Origin: Ditibartonella apis
GTDB taxonomy: Bacteria; Pseudomonadota; Alphaproteobacteria; Rhizobiales; Rhizobiaceae
Length of the DNA: 64,000 nt
Direction: 5' to 3'
Assembly (NCBI RefSeq): GCF_001952075.1
Contig: NZ_LXYU01000001.1
Location: 124,001-188,000 of the forward strand
Part shown: positions 41,279-51,062 of the stretch, in pieces
Numbering within the stretch: the stretch's first letter is position 1
Layout: each line of letters starts with the position of its first letter
Program-made: the position numbers and the translations under genes
The notes under the pieces: model-generated
Told to the model about the DNA's origin: nothing
The model's input: the letters and a program-made list of their open reading frames with translations, nothing else
Database searches by the model: none

Positions 41279-43972
41279 TCAGCCTTCTTTTGCCAAATTA
41301 CGCAGAACATACTGCAAAATGCCGCCATTATGGAGGTAATCAAGTTCATCGACAGTATCGACCCGGCAAAGAAGCGGAACTTCCTTGACAGTGCCGTCAC
41401 TGAATTTGACCTTGGCAACAGTTTTTTGCCGTGGCTTCAGATCGTTGATACCATCAATAGTGATGACTTCATCGCCTTTCAGGCCCAATGAACGCCAGCT
41501 CTGTCCATCTTCGAAGACAAACGGAACAATGCCCATACCAACGAGATTGGAACGGTGAATACGCTCGAAAGATTGAGCAATCACCGCACGTACGCCCAAA
41601 AGATTGGTTCCTTTGGCCGCCCAGTCGCGGGATGAGCCGTTGCCATATTCGATGCCTGCGAAGACAACGAGTGGCACATGCTCGCTCTTATACTGCATAG
41701 CAGCATCATAGATCGATTCTTCTTCCTTGGATGGATAGTGAATGGTGTAGCCACCTTCGCGTCCGTTTTCGCCAAGCATAAAGTTACGGATACGGATATT
41801 GGCAAAAGTGCCACGCATCATCACTTCATGGTTGCCGCGACGGGTACCATACTGGTTGAAATCGGCTGGTTTTACACCATGTTCGATCAAATATTTACCA
41901 GCCGGAGAATCAACCTTGATAGAACCGGCAGGAGAAATATGGTCTGTCGTAATCTTGTCCCCGAAAAGTCCGAGGATACGAGCTCCGTCAATATTTTTGA
42001 GCGGTGCAGGTACTTTCGGCATATTTTCAAAATAGGGAGGATTGCGAACATAGGTCGAGTCTTTGTCCCAAGCATAGGTTTCTCCCGCTGGAACCTTGAC
42101 TTTCTGCCAGTTTTCATCGCCCTTGAAGACATCCGCATATTTTGATTCAAAAATCTTGCGGGTAACATTCTTTTCGATGAATTCCTGAACTTCCTGTGAA
42201 GTTGGCCAGATATCCTTCAGATAAACCGGCTTGCCATCCTTGCCGGTTCCAAGAGGTTCTTTTGTGAGATCCTTGGTGATAGTTCCGGCCAAAGCATGGG
42301 CAACAACGAGCGGCGGTGAAGCAAGGTAGTTTGCCTGAACATCCGGTGAAACACGTCCCTCGAAGTTACGGTTTCCGGAAAGAACCGCTGCAACGATCAA
42401 TCCCTTGTCATTGATGGTTTTCGAAATTGCCGGCGGCAGAGGACCCGAGTTACCGATACAGGTTGTGCAACCGAAACCGACCAGATTGAAGCCCAAAGCA
42501 TCAAGATCTTTTTGCAATCCGGAATTGACCAGATAGGCTTCAACCACCTGCGAGCCCGGAGCCAGTGAAGTTTTAACCCACGGCTTGGATTTCAAGCCTT
42601 TGGCAACCGCGTTTCGAGCAAGTAGACCGGCCGCAATCAGAACGCTCGGATTGGATGTATTGGTGCAAGAAGTGATCGCTGCAATAGCGACATCTCCGTG
42701 GCCAATGTCAAAATCCTCGCCTTCAACCTGATAGCGTGTTTTTTCACCGGTTGTTTTCTTATATTCATTGTGAAGAGCTGTGGCAAAACTTTTACCGACC
42801 TCTTCAAGCGGCAAACGCCCTTCCGGACGTTTCGGACCGGCCATGGACGGCACAACCGTTCCCATATCAAGTTCGATTGTATCGGTAAATACCGGATCAG
42901 GCGTATGGGAATCATGCCACATGCCCTGAGCTTTTGTATAAGCTTCGACAAGTGCAATCCGCTCTTCTTTACGGCCTGTCATATTGAGGTAACGGATAGT
43001 TTCCTGATCAATCGGGAAAAAGCCGCATGTCGCGCCATATTCGGGGCTCATATTGCCAATTGTCGCACGATCGGCCAACGTCATATGTTCAAGACCCGGG
43101 CCGAAGAATTCGACGAATTTGCCGACCACGCCTTTTTTACGCAACATCTGTGTTACGGTCAAAACAAGATCGGTAGCTGTTATACCTTCCTTGAGTTTGC
43201 CGGTCAGACGGAAGCCTATAACCTCAGGCAACAGCATGGAAACCGGTTGTCCAAGCATTGCCGCTTCAGCTTCAATACCGCCAACGCCCCAGCCAAGAAC
43301 ACCCAGACCATTGACCATAGTGGTGTGGGAATCGGTACCAACGCAGGTATCCGGATAGGCTATCGTGTGGCCGTTTTCTTCTCTCGTCCAAACACATTGG
43401 GCAAGGTATTCAAGATTGACCTGATGGCAAATGCCGGTCCCCGGGGGAACAACGCGGAAATTCCGGAAGGCCTGTTGCCCCCATTTCAAAAACCGATAGC
43501 GTTCGCCATTACGTTTATATTCGAGTTCTTTATTGTGCTGGAAAGCCAGCGGATTGCCAAAATCGTCAACGATCACCGAGTGATCAATAACGAGGTCGAC
43601 CGGAACCAACGGATTGATTTTTTCCGGATTTTCACCAAGTTTCACCATTGCGTCACGCATGGCTGCAAGATCGACAACAGCGGGAACGCCGGTAAAATCC
43701 TGCATTAAAACGCGTGAGGGGCGATAGGCAATTTCAGCGCCTGCTTTTCCCTTGTCGTCCAGCCATTTGGCGATATTTAAAATGTCGTCTTTCTTGACCG
43801 TGCGACCGTCTTCAAACCGCAACAGGTTCTCGAGCAGAACCTTCATTGAAAATGGCAAGCGGGAAATGTCGGGCAAACCGTTCTTTTCGGCTTCCGTCAG
43901 ACTGTAATAAATATAGTCTTTGCCATTTACATGGAGTGTTTTGCGGCACTTAAAACTATCTATTTGAGACAC
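41279..43972 (-). CDS. acnA: Aconitate hydratase A
   Basis: Aconitase of the TCA cycle (citrate to isocitrate) with a [4Fe-4S] cluster. The 897-residue protein is full length. Cluster ligands: Cys in [11 protein letters not shown] and the pair in [15 protein letters not shown]. Swivel-domain motifs such as [13 protein letters not shown] are present. The start is GTG at 43972 with AAGGAC upstream. Divergent from the ccm genes, an arrangement seen in many Rhizobiales. Confidence 0.98.
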   Translation of the reverse strand: MSQIDSFKCRKTLHVNGKDYIYYSLTEAEKNGLPDISRLPFSMKVLLENLLRFEDGRTVKKDDILNIAKWLDDKGKAGAEIAYRPSRVLMQDFTGVPAVVDLAAMRDAMVKLGENPEKINPLVPVDLVIDHSVIVDDFGNPLAFQHNKELEYKRNGERYRFLKWGQQAFRNFRVVPPGTGICHQVNLEYLAQCVWTREENGHTIAYPDTCVGTDSHTTMVNGLGVLGWGVGGIEAEAAMLGQPVSMLLPEVIGFRLTGKLKEGITATDLVLTVTQMLRKKGVVGKFVEFFGPGLEHMTLADRATIGNMSPEYGATCGFFPIDQETIRYLNMTGRKEERIALVEAYTKAQGMWHDSHTPDPVFTDTIELDMGTVVPSMAGPKRPEGRLPLEEVGKSFATALHNEYKKTTGEKTRYQVEGEDFDIGHGDVAIAAITSCTNTSNPSVLIAAGLLARNAVAKGLKSKPWVKTSLAPGSQVVEAYLVNSGLQKDLDALGFNLVGFGCTTCIGNSGPLPPAISKTINDKGLIVAAVLSGNRNFEGRVSPDVQANYLASPPLVVAHALAGTITKDLTKEPLGTGKDGKPVYLKDIWPTSQEVQEFIEKNVTRKIFESKYADVFKGDENWQKVKVPAGETYAWDKDSTYVRNPPYFENMPKVPAPLKNIDGARILGLFGDKITTDHISPAGSIKVDSPAGKYLIEHGVKPADFNQYGTRRGNHEVMMRGTFANIRIRNFMLGENGREGGYTIHYPSKEEESIYDAAMQYKSEHVPLVVFAGIEYGNGSSRDWAAKGTNLLGVRAVIAQSFERIHRSNLVGMGIVPFVFEDGQSWRSLGLKGDEVITIDGINDLKPRQKTVAKVKFSDGTVKEVPLLCRVDTVDELDYLHNGGILQYVLRNLAKEG

Positions 43973-44270
43973 GACTGTTCGTCCTTATATCTGTGCGAGC
44001 CTTAAGCTCCAGGAACGAACGCCACAAACTGCGGGTCAAGATCGCAGCTACGGTGCGGGTGCAGTCATTTCCGCTGTCCGTTCCTCAACCGCCAGAACAA
44101 GCAGATTTGGAGACCGGCCCAAAAATTGTCCACACCGACCGCTGGTATGGTAACCTTGGTATAGTTCCTTTTCTGGAACTGTTCCAGACGTAATCCATTA
44201 AAAAAAATGTGTTTACTTGTTAAAAGGCTCCGGCCATCTTAAGAAAGGTTAAATAAAATCCGGTGGTTAC

Positions 44271-44894
44271 ATGGAAATAACAGCAGTTGATCTGAGTGCA
44301 AAACGTGGTGAAGAGGTGTTGTTCCAACACTTGAACTTTACAATCCACGATAGAGAATTGCTCACAATTACCGGTCCGAATGGCATCGGCAAGTCGACTT
44401 TGCTGCGAATCATTGCCGGTTTTCTGCAAGCAAATGAAGGAACTATAGAAGCAACGGAAGGCGGGCAGATTTTTCCTGTTGCTCTTGTCAGCCATTATCT
44501 TGGCAGTCAAAATGCCATGAAAACGCATTTGACCGTTTTGCAAAACCTCGAATTCTGGTCGGATTTCGATTCTTCACGACTTTTGTCGCCAATGGAAGCA
44601 CTTGATCAGGTTGAACTTTCCGGAATTGAACATCTTCCCTTCGGTGTTCTTTCAACCGGACAAAAAAGACGCGTCGCCATTGCACGGCTCTTATTATCCC
44701 ACCAACCTTTATGGCTCTTGGACGAGCCGACATCAGGGCTTGATAAACATGCAAGTGCGATTTTTGCAAAAATTATGGAAGAGCACAGAAATCGTTCGGG
44801 CATGATTATTGCAGCAACCCATTTACCACTTGGCATAGAAGAAAATCGTCATATTCTACTTGACGATTACCTTCCCGATTTCGAGGACAGCTGA
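44271..44894 (+). CDS. ccmA: Haem exporter ATPase CcmA
   Basis: ATPase of the CcmABCD complex that releases haem-loaded CcmE for cytochrome c maturation. The 207-residue ABC protein shows Walker A GPNGIGKSTLLRI, signature LSTGQKRRVAIARLL and Walker B LWLLDEPTSGLD. It overlaps ccmB by one base (TGATG). Confidence 0.96.
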   Translation: MEITAVDLSAKRGEEVLFQHLNFTIHDRELLTITGPNGIGKSTLLRIIAGFLQANEGTIEATEGGQIFPVALVSHYLGSQNAMKTHLTVLQNLEFWSDFDSSRLLSPMEALDQVELSGIEHLPFGVLSTGQKRRVAIARLLLSHQPLWLLDEPTSGLDKHASAIFAKIMEEHRNRSGMIIAATHLPLGIEENRHILLDDYLPDFEDS

Positions 44895-45559
44895 TGAAAG
44901 CCCTTTTCTTGCGCGATTTGCGTATTGCTTTTGGTCCGGGAAGTTCTTTATTAACGGGACTTCTGTTTTTTGCAGCAATTATCGTTATAACCCCGTTTGC
45001 TGTCGGCCCCGATCAGGAAATTTTGTCCCGCATCGGACCAGGAATGCTCTGGATCGGAGCGCTTCTTTCAATCCTTCTAGGACTGGACCGCATGTTCCAG
45101 ACTGACCGTGATGACGGCAGCCTTGACCAACTCATATTGTCCCGACACAGAAAAAGCTTGAGTCTCGTTGTTTTTACCAAATGTTCTGCTCATTGGTGTG
45201 GAACTATTCTGCCACTTATTCTTTTTACTCCGGTGCTAGGTTTGATGCTCGGTCTTGGTGGAACAGCAATAGGCGGTCTCATGCTCACACTTTTATGCGG
45301 TACACCTGCGATTACCCTGATTGGTGCAGTTGGTGCGGCGCTTGCAACCTCGCTACCGCGTGGCGGCGTATTGATATCGGTTATTGTTTTGCCGCTTGCC
45401 GTACCGGTTATGATCTTTGGCGTGTCGGCAGCCTATGCAACCACCGCTCCGGGGATTTCGTTCATAAACCCGTTACTGTTTTTGATCGCTCTGTCACTGT
45501 TCTTCTCGATTCTCGGCCCATTGGCTGCGGCTTTGACACTTGCTTCATTATCGGACTAG
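44894..45559 (+). CDS. ccmB: Haem exporter membrane protein CcmB
   Basis: Permease partner of CcmA, 221 residues with six hydrophobic segments. Typical segments are FLRDLRIAFGPGSSLLTGLL and LPLAVPVMIFGVSAA. Start codon overlaps the ccmA stop. Confidence 0.95.
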   Translation: MKALFLRDLRIAFGPGSSLLTGLLFFAAIIVITPFAVGPDQEILSRIGPGMLWIGALLSILLGLDRMFQTDRDDGSLDQLILSRHRKSLSLVVFTKCSAHWCGTILPLILFTPVLGLMLGLGGTAIGGLMLTLLCGTPAITLIGAVGAALATSLPRGGVLISVIVLPLAVPVMIFGVSAAYATTAPGISFINPLLFLIALSLFFSILGPLAAALTLASLSD

Positions 45560-45650
45560 ACATCACATCTTCGTCAGATTGGTGTCATATGTTGGTCTGA
45601 ATAAAGAAAGATAATTGCGACAAAAACAAAACCCGACCATAAGGGATATC

Positions 45651-46421
45651 ATGGAATTGATACAAAAGAAGACAAACCGGTTGCAATCGTTGGCTAACCC
45701 GACGCGTTTCATGGGGCTAAGCGGTAAAGTTCTGCCGTGGCTTAGCCTTGTTGCTGTTATTGTTCTCGCCTGTGGCCTTTTCATGGTCATGCGCTCGCCC
45801 GACGATTATCAGCAAGGCATGACAGTACGCATCATGTATCTTCATGTGCCTTTTGCATGGCTTTCCATGTGCTGCTACACGCTGATGAGTGTTTCGGCAC
45901 TGGGAACTTTGGTCTGGCGTCATCCGCTTGCCGACGTATCGCTTAAAAGTGCTGCTCCGATTGGTGCCACTTTTACTGCTCTTGCCCTTATAACCGGCTC
46001 TCTCTGGGGGCGGCCAACATGGGGCACATGGTGGGAATGGGATGCCCGACTTACTTCCGTGCTCGTGTTGTTTTTGATTTATCTTGCGATCATCGCGCTT
46101 TCACGGGCCTTTGACGACGCAACAAAAGGCGCAAAAGCTGCGGCTATCCTGACGCTTGTCGGTTTCATCAATATACCGATTATCAAATTCTCGGTTGAAT
46201 GGTGGAATACACTTCATCAACCCGCCTCAATTCTTCGCAAAGGCGGCTCGGCTATTGATAGCGCCATGTTATGGCCGCTCTTTACCATGGCTATCGGTTT
46301 CACATTGGCATTTTTTGCTCTTTATCTTGCAACTATGCGTACTGAAATTACCCGTCGGCGAGTTGAAACAATGCAAAGAATGGCTGCGCGGCGCCTGCGT
46401 CAGAAGGAAAACGTAAAATGA
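45651..46421 (+). CDS. ccmC: Haem handling protein CcmC
   Basis: CcmC passes haem to CcmE on the periplasmic side. The 256-residue protein has six membrane segments and the Trp-rich WWD motif GRPTWGTWWEWDARLTS between conserved His residues. ATG 45651 follows AAGGGA and replaces an upstream TTG frame opening. It overlaps ccmD by four bases. Confidence 0.96.
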   Translation: MELIQKKTNRLQSLANPTRFMGLSGKVLPWLSLVAVIVLACGLFMVMRSPDDYQQGMTVRIMYLHVPFAWLSMCCYTLMSVSALGTLVWRHPLADVSLKSAAPIGATFTALALITGSLWGRPTWGTWWEWDARLTSVLVLFLIYLAIIALSRAFDDATKGAKAAAILTLVGFINIPIIKFSVEWWNTLHQPASILRKGGSAIDSAMLWPLFTMAIGFTLAFFALYLATMRTEITRRRVETMQRMAARRLRQKENVK

Positions 46422-46633
46422 CCACTGAAAATGCAATTGGCATTTCCGACCGTATCGACATATTTCTGGGCCATTTCGACCATAGCCAGATTGTCACCTT
46501 GAGCTATGTTGTCTCGGCCGTTGTCCTGTTATTGCTCGTTTTATACATTGTCCTTAATGGCCGTCATCAAAAAGCCCGTCTTCAAAAACTTGAACAGTCA
46601 AATGCCATCCGTGCCAACAAAGTAAAACAGTGA
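46418..46633 (+). CDS. ccmD: Haem exporter protein CcmD
   Basis: Small single-span protein (71 residues; membrane segment about 27-46, VVSAVVLLLLVLYIVL, then a basic tail) that holds CcmC and CcmE together. Overlaps ccmC (ATGA) and ccmG, as expected for this operon. Confidence 0.9.
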   Translation: MTTENAIGISDRIDIFLGHFDHSQIVTLSYVVSAVVLLLLVLYIVLNGRHQKARLQKLEQSNAIRANKVKQ

Positions 46634-47259
46634 AGATCATGGACGCGCCCAAGAAAAAAATGAGTGTTCCGGTGATGATCGCCCTTTTTGGGCCGTTCAT
46701 CCTGTTTGTTGTTCTGGTTGTTATCATGTTTAGCCATATGGAAACAACCAATCCCGACACGGCCAATCTTGTTCCCAATGCACTTGCCGGCAAGCCTGCA
46801 CCTGCAACAGTTTTGCCCCTTCTGGGTCAAGCCGGCTCCTTCAACCCTGACGATTTCAAGGGGCGCGTTACGCTTGTCAATTTCTGGGGGTCATGGTGTC
46901 CGCCATGCCGTGACGAACATCCCGTTCTTATTGAAATTTCAAAAGACAAACGCTTTGACCTTGTCGGCATCAATTACAAAGATAGAGAAGAAAACGCGAT
47001 ACGCTTCCTTGATAATTTCGGAAGCCCTTTCAAGCTTGTCGGCTTTGACCCGAGCGGCCGCGCAGCCATTGATTGGGGGGTTTACGGTCCACCGGAAACT
47101 TTTCTTTTAAACCGCGAAGGCATTATTGTTTATAAACATATCGGGCCGTTAACGCCACAAATCTATAAAGATGAAACATTGCCACAAATCGAAAAGGCCT
47201 TGAGCAGCAACAATTCGTCGAGCAAGAATACTTCGTCGTCCGATAATTCTGCATACTGA
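46630..47259 (+). CDS. ccmG: Thiol:disulfide interchange protein CcmG/DsbE
   Basis: Membrane-anchored thioredoxin that keeps apocytochrome c haem-site cysteines reduced. The 209-residue protein has an N-terminal anchor (about 12-35), the active site WGSWCPPCRDEHP and the GVYGPPETF segment typical of CcmG. The C-terminus is a Ser/Asn-rich low-complexity tail (about 192-207). GTG 46630 overlaps the ccmD stop; ATG 46639 is an alternative. ccmE, ccmF and ccmH are not in the window. Confidence 0.95.
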   Translation: MKIMDAPKKKMSVPVMIALFGPFILFVVLVVIMFSHMETTNPDTANLVPNALAGKPAPATVLPLLGQAGSFNPDDFKGRVTLVNFWGSWCPPCRDEHPVLIEISKDKRFDLVGINYKDREENAIRFLDNFGSPFKLVGFDPSGRAAIDWGVYGPPETFLLNREGIIVYKHIGPLTPQIYKDETLPQIEKALSSNNSSSKNTSSSDNSAY

Positions 47260-47473
47260 TGTTACCCTTACGGTGAAAAAAGCTTCATCAACAGCAAAAC
47301 ATCAATGCGATCATATTGACCCTTGCGTTTGCAAATTGGTCTTTTTTTTAAGCCAATAAATATTCCCGAAACCAGCGCAAATTATTTTCGAAAAAACGCG
47401 TATCCTTTTTCACGAAGTTGATTGACGCGCATTTACGCTCGCTAACAAAATAAAAACAATCCCGTTGAAATAC

Positions 47474-47502
47474 AAAAAAACCGGCAACACATTGCCGGTT
47501 TT
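47474..47502. terminator. Terminator between ccmG and the RimK-like gene
   Basis: Perfect 10-bp stem AAACCGGCAA / TTGCCGGTTT with a 4-base loop. On the minus strand it runs into seven T's and serves the RimK-like gene; on the plus strand four T's follow, so it may also stop ccm transcripts. Confidence 0.82.
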
Positions 47503-47522
47503 GCCTCGTCAGGTTTTTCAAA

Positions 47523-48998
47523 TCAACGTTCGAGACGCTCGATAAACCAGCGTGTCAGATTGATCCAGACATCGTCTTTTTCGGCCAGATCCTCGACCCC
47601 GTGTTCGATATTGGGGTTGTCGTTGACTTCAATAACCACAATACCTTCATCGGTTTCTTTAATATCAACACCGTAGAGGCCATCGCCAATGCAACGCGCC
47701 GCTTTCAAACCGATCTCGACAACTGCCGGCGGTGCATCGGGAATAGCATAGGTTTTAAAACCACCTTCCAGCGGTTCACCACCATTCGGATCATGTTTGA
47801 TGATTTGCCAATGATGGGGCGCCATTTCATACTGGCAGACAAAAAGCGGTTTGCCACCCAAGACACCGACACGCCAATCGAACTTGGTCGGCAAATATTT
47901 TTGCGCCAGCAAAAGATCACTGTCTTTGAGCCACTCATGGGCAAGACGGCGCAATTCTTCCATTGAGCCAACGCGTTTCACCCCGCGTGAAAATGATGAA
48001 TCCGGAATTTTCAACACCATCGGGAAACCGAGAGTATCTGCCGCTCTTACCAGATCATCATTGCCGCCTATCATCACCGTAGGGGGAACCGGTACACCAT
48101 TCGCGCGCATCAACTCGTCAAGATAGACTTTGTTCGTACACCGGATCATCGACATCGGGTCGTCGATAACCGGCATATTTTCCTGTTCCGCGCGACGTGC
48201 AAAACGATAGGTGTGGTTAGATATATTGGTTGTTTCACGAATAAACAGCGCATCGAAATTGGCAAGACGCGCAAGATCTCTTGCCCCGATTGGTTCGACT
48301 TCCACACCAAGGCGAGCCGCAATTTTTGCCCAATGCTTCAAATCTTCGACATTGGTTGGTGGCAATTCTTCTTCCGGATTGCATAAAACTGCAAATGTCC
48401 AGCGTGGCGGCACTTTGTGACGGGCTTCTTTCCAGGCTCGTGTCGTATAAGTTTCCATAGCCTCATAGAAAGCGTCGCGACTTTCACCTTCAAGCTTTTG
48501 CCAATTGGCGAAACCTATTTTGTGAATACGCGCCCATTCGCCCGGAATAACATGGACTTCCAATGCCGGAGCCCGATACCAGTCAAACAAAAGGTGACCG
48601 AATTTTTCAAAGCGGTCACCTTTTATATCATTCGAGCTATCGGTAATTCCAAAAAATACCCTGATAATTTCCGGTGCGCGTGTACCGTCTCCTTTCAGGG
48701 CTTTGTTGAGACAATCTTCAAGCTCGGGAATAGATTTTTTATAAAGTCGGCGTTCCGACAGATCAATCATGGTTTCCACCGAAGGTAACACACGATGCCC
48801 GCGGGCTTCGGCAAGAAGCGAACAGTAATAGGCGCGGCTTTGATAACGGTAGGAACGTGACAGGTTGATAATACGAGGACGCTGACCGGCAAATAATGCA
48901 GGATTAGCCAAATAGTCGCGATGTGTCATGACCTTGTGCGTGGTCGCACCATTATCTACGTCAGACACTCGTCCAGCAAGGATTACACAAATAGTCAT
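47523..48998 (-). CDS. RimK-like ATP-grasp ligase with RLAN N-terminal domain
   Basis: Putative ATP-dependent carboxylate-amine ligase, 491 residues. The N-terminal part (about 1-200) matches the RimK-like ATP-grasp N-terminal type, with INLSRSYRYQSRAYYCSLLA. The ATP-grasp part (about 270-485) has VLKIPDSSFSRGVKRV (nucleotide loop), LLAQKYLPTKFDWRVGVLGG and the metal-binding VIEVNDNPNIEHG. Relatives add amino acids to protein or peptide carboxyl groups, as RimK adds Glu to S6, but the substrate of this family is not known. It follows the GNAT/C39 gene by 6 bases and is almost surely co-transcribed. Confidence 0.85.
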   Translation of the reverse strand: MTICVILAGRVSDVDNGATTHKVMTHRDYLANPALFAGQRPRIINLSRSYRYQSRAYYCSLLAEARGHRVLPSVETMIDLSERRLYKKSIPELEDCLNKALKGDGTRAPEIIRVFFGITDSSNDIKGDRFEKFGHLLFDWYRAPALEVHVIPGEWARIHKIGFANWQKLEGESRDAFYEAMETYTTRAWKEARHKVPPRWTFAVLCNPEEELPPTNVEDLKHWAKIAARLGVEVEPIGARDLARLANFDALFIRETTNISNHTYRFARRAEQENMPVIDDPMSMIRCTNKVYLDELMRANGVPVPPTVMIGGNDDLVRAADTLGFPMVLKIPDSSFSRGVKRVGSMEELRRLAHEWLKDSDLLLAQKYLPTKFDWRVGVLGGKPLFVCQYEMAPHHWQIIKHDPNGGEPLEGGFKTYAIPDAPPAVVEIGLKAARCIGDGLYGVDIKETDEGIVVIEVNDNPNIEHGVEDLAEKDDVWINLTRWFIERLER

Positions 48999-49004
48999 AG
49001 GTAA

Positions 49005-50105
49005 CTAGCTTTTCTCCAATATGACGGCCGCGCGCAGACCGTCTTTTCCAAAGCGCGCAATATGATCGAACACTTTATAATTCAAAGGCAAGTTTGCAGA
49101 ATCGGCAATTGTCTCGCCTTCATCTTCCTCCACCCATGGATCGTGGATAAGGATATGGCTTCCGTCATCTCCGTGAACCAGTACCCAATGGGGAATTTTT
49201 TCACCAAACATATGGTAAAAACTGATAAGCACAAGAACCAGAGCACCGCGCGCGAGGGCTGCGCGAATGTCATCCAGCGTAAAAGCGGCAATTCGCACCG
49301 GAATATGGGCAGCATCAGCCTGCTCGCGAAAATCGGTCTGGGCAATTTCCATAATTTCGCGTTTCTTGGGATCACGTACCGAATTGATAAATAGAAATTC
49401 ATAGCTTGTGACGATGATTTCGGCTTTCAAGCCATAATTATGGGCAAGAACCGCAAGGCCGAACGGTTCGCATCCGCCAGGTCCCGAAAGCATGAAGACA
49501 GTGGTGGCGCCGCGCCACAGTCTAAGTTCGAACACAGGATCAAGGCGGGATTGAGGATTGAAATATTTGAGTGCCATCATCAGGCAGGCGGCACCACAGG
49601 TAAATTCCGAAGTCTGCTGGTAATAGGGCACAGACGTTTCAACAGGCGTGTCTCCACGCAAAGTTTTTTCATAACGCAATGCCGGTGTATGATCGGCATA
49701 ATAATCAAGGTAACGACCGATCGGGCGGTAACGGAAGCGTTCGTAAAGTTTGATTGCCCGTTCATTGTCTTCGCGAACTTCAAGGCGCATATAAACGCGC
49801 CCTTCATCAAAAGCCGCCTGCTCTGCTGCTTCCAATAACCCGGAGCCGACACCTTTTATTTTACCACCGGGTTTGACAGCAAGCGAGTAGAGCCGCGCAA
49901 GAGCAGTGCCTTTACGAAACAAAATCATTGCATAGCCGATAATTGTGCCATCAAGCTCGGCAACAATTGTTCGGGCTGTCGGCCGGTCTATCAATGTGCG
50001 AAAGGAGCGACGGGAAATCCTGTCACTGTCAAAGCAAGCCTCTTCAATCGCAACCAATGAATCTATGTCATCAATTGTCGCTTGCCGTTTTATCAAATTA
50101 CCCAT
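49005..50105 (-). CDS. GNAT acetyltransferase fused to a C39-like cysteine peptidase
   Basis: Two-domain protein of 366 residues. Residues about 1-145 form a GNAT acetyltransferase with the acetyl-CoA loop region KIKGVGSGLLEAA and LEVREDNERAIKLYERFRY. Residues about 158-360 form a papain-like peptidase C39-type domain. Its active-site residues are present: Gln164 and Cys170 (QQTSEFTCGAACL), His306 (IPHWVLVHGDD) and Asp322 (HDPW). No signal peptide or membrane segment is seen, so it should act in the cytoplasm. First gene of the unit with the RimK-like ligase. Substrates unknown; the pair suggests trimming, acetylation and ligation of a common peptide or small molecule. Confidence 0.85.
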   Translation of the reverse strand: MGNLIKRQATIDDIDSLVAIEEACFDSDRISRRSFRTLIDRPTARTIVAELDGTIIGYAMILFRKGTALARLYSLAVKPGGKIKGVGSGLLEAAEQAAFDEGRVYMRLEVREDNERAIKLYERFRYRPIGRYLDYYADHTPALRYEKTLRGDTPVETSVPYYQQTSEFTCGAACLMMALKYFNPQSRLDPVFELRLWRGATTVFMLSGPGGCEPFGLAVLAHNYGLKAEIIVTSYEFLFINSVRDPKKREIMEIAQTDFREQADAAHIPVRIAAFTLDDIRAALARGALVLVLISFYHMFGEKIPHWVLVHGDDGSHILIHDPWVEEDEGETIADSANLPLNYKVFDHIARFGKDGLRAAVILEKS

Positions 50106-50450
50106 TCACCTGCTCTCAATTTTTGAACGCCTTTCAACATTTCAGACGTAATACAGTCCATATAAGGGTTTTTTTACGCATGAATAGGCCATATTTCAGC
50201 TTTTTCAAGAAATCAGTCAAAGCTATCCCATGCTTTTTATAAATGGATAGCAAAACATCTTTATCTTCTCTTGAAATCACACCGTTAACCATATAAAAAC
50301 CTTAAATATATGAAAACACTATGTTTTCAATTTTAACCATAATTCAAATCTTAACGCGGTGTTGCATTCCTGTCATTGACTAGGAACCAAAGTTGGACTT
50401 TAACCTTTTGTTAACGATCTTTATCGTGACAGGTTAAATCGAGTACAAAA
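50106..50450. other. Divergent promoter region, GNAT-C39 and BTLCP genes
   Basis: About 345 AT-rich bases with several TTAA-containing half-sites. The CtrA-type box at 50400-50415 is listed separately. No gene seen. Confidence 0.5.
50400..50415 (+). promoter_or_regulatory. CtrA-type binding site
   Basis: TTAA-CCTTTTG-TTAAC fits the full CtrA consensus TTAA-N7-TTAAC exactly, 35 bases before the ATG of the BTLCP gene. CtrA is the cell-cycle response regulator of Alphaproteobacteria. The position fits direct control of the BTLCP promoter; binding is inferred. Confidence 0.55.
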
Positions 50451-51062
50451 ATGGTGTTTGCGTTCAGAATATTGGGAGTGGCGATTTTAGCTGTTGTCGG
50501 CATGACAACGGCAGCTAAAGCGGCAAGCGAATTTATGACCGTCAACGGCCAAACATCCCAGCCTATCGGACATTATGAATTTTGTGAACGCCTGCCCCAT
50601 GAATGCAAAATCCGCAACAGTGTACTTCAGCCTGTCAAATTGACACAAAGCGTCTGGGATATGATGCTTGATGTCAACCACAGTGTTAATGCACGCATTA
50701 CTCCCGCGACAGACATGGAACTTTACGGTAAGGAAGAGTATTGGACCTATCCGGTAAATGCCGGTGACTGCGAAGACTATGTTCTGGAAAAGCAGAAAGA
50801 ATTGCGCGACAAAGGCATTCCGCTTGCAAGTTTGCTGATTACAGTTGTCCGCAAGCCCGATGGCGAAGGTCATGCGGTTTTAACTGTCCGCACTGATCGT
50901 GGCGACTTTATACTTGATAATTTGCGCGACGAAGTGTTCAACTGGAAAGATACGGAATATACATATCTTAAACGTCAATCGACGCAATCTCCCGGAAAAT
51001 GGGTAAGTATCGAACAACGTGACGATATTGTCGTGAGCTCGGTTAACAATTCTGGAAACTGA
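50451..51062 (+). CDS. Secreted transglutaminase-like cysteine proteinase (BTLCP, LapG-like)
   Basis: Periplasmic or exported cysteine proteinase of the BTLCP family (PF06035), to which LapG belongs. The 203-residue protein has a signal peptide (residues 1-25, ending AAKAAS) and an intact catalytic triad: Cys107 in NAGDCEDYV, His141 in GEGHAVLTV and Asp156 in LDNLRD. LapG cleaves large surface adhesins to release biofilm cells; in Rhizobiales stand-alone members have unknown targets. No LapD-like regulator or large adhesin is visible in the window. A CtrA-type box lies just upstream. Confidence 0.9.
   Translation: MVFAFRILGVAILAVVGMTTAAKAASEFMTVNGQTSQPIGHYEFCERLPHECKIRNSVLQPVKLTQSVWDMMLDVNHSVNARITPATDMELYGKEEYWTYPVNAGDCEDYVLEKQKELRDKGIPLASLLITVVRKPDGEGHAVLTVRTDRGDFILDNLRDEVFNWKDTEYTYLKRQSTQSPGKWVSIEQRDDIVVSSVNNSGN

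Noticed and set aside
44241..44257. TTAA-N6-TTAA before ccmA
   Set aside because: Wrong spacing for a CtrA site.
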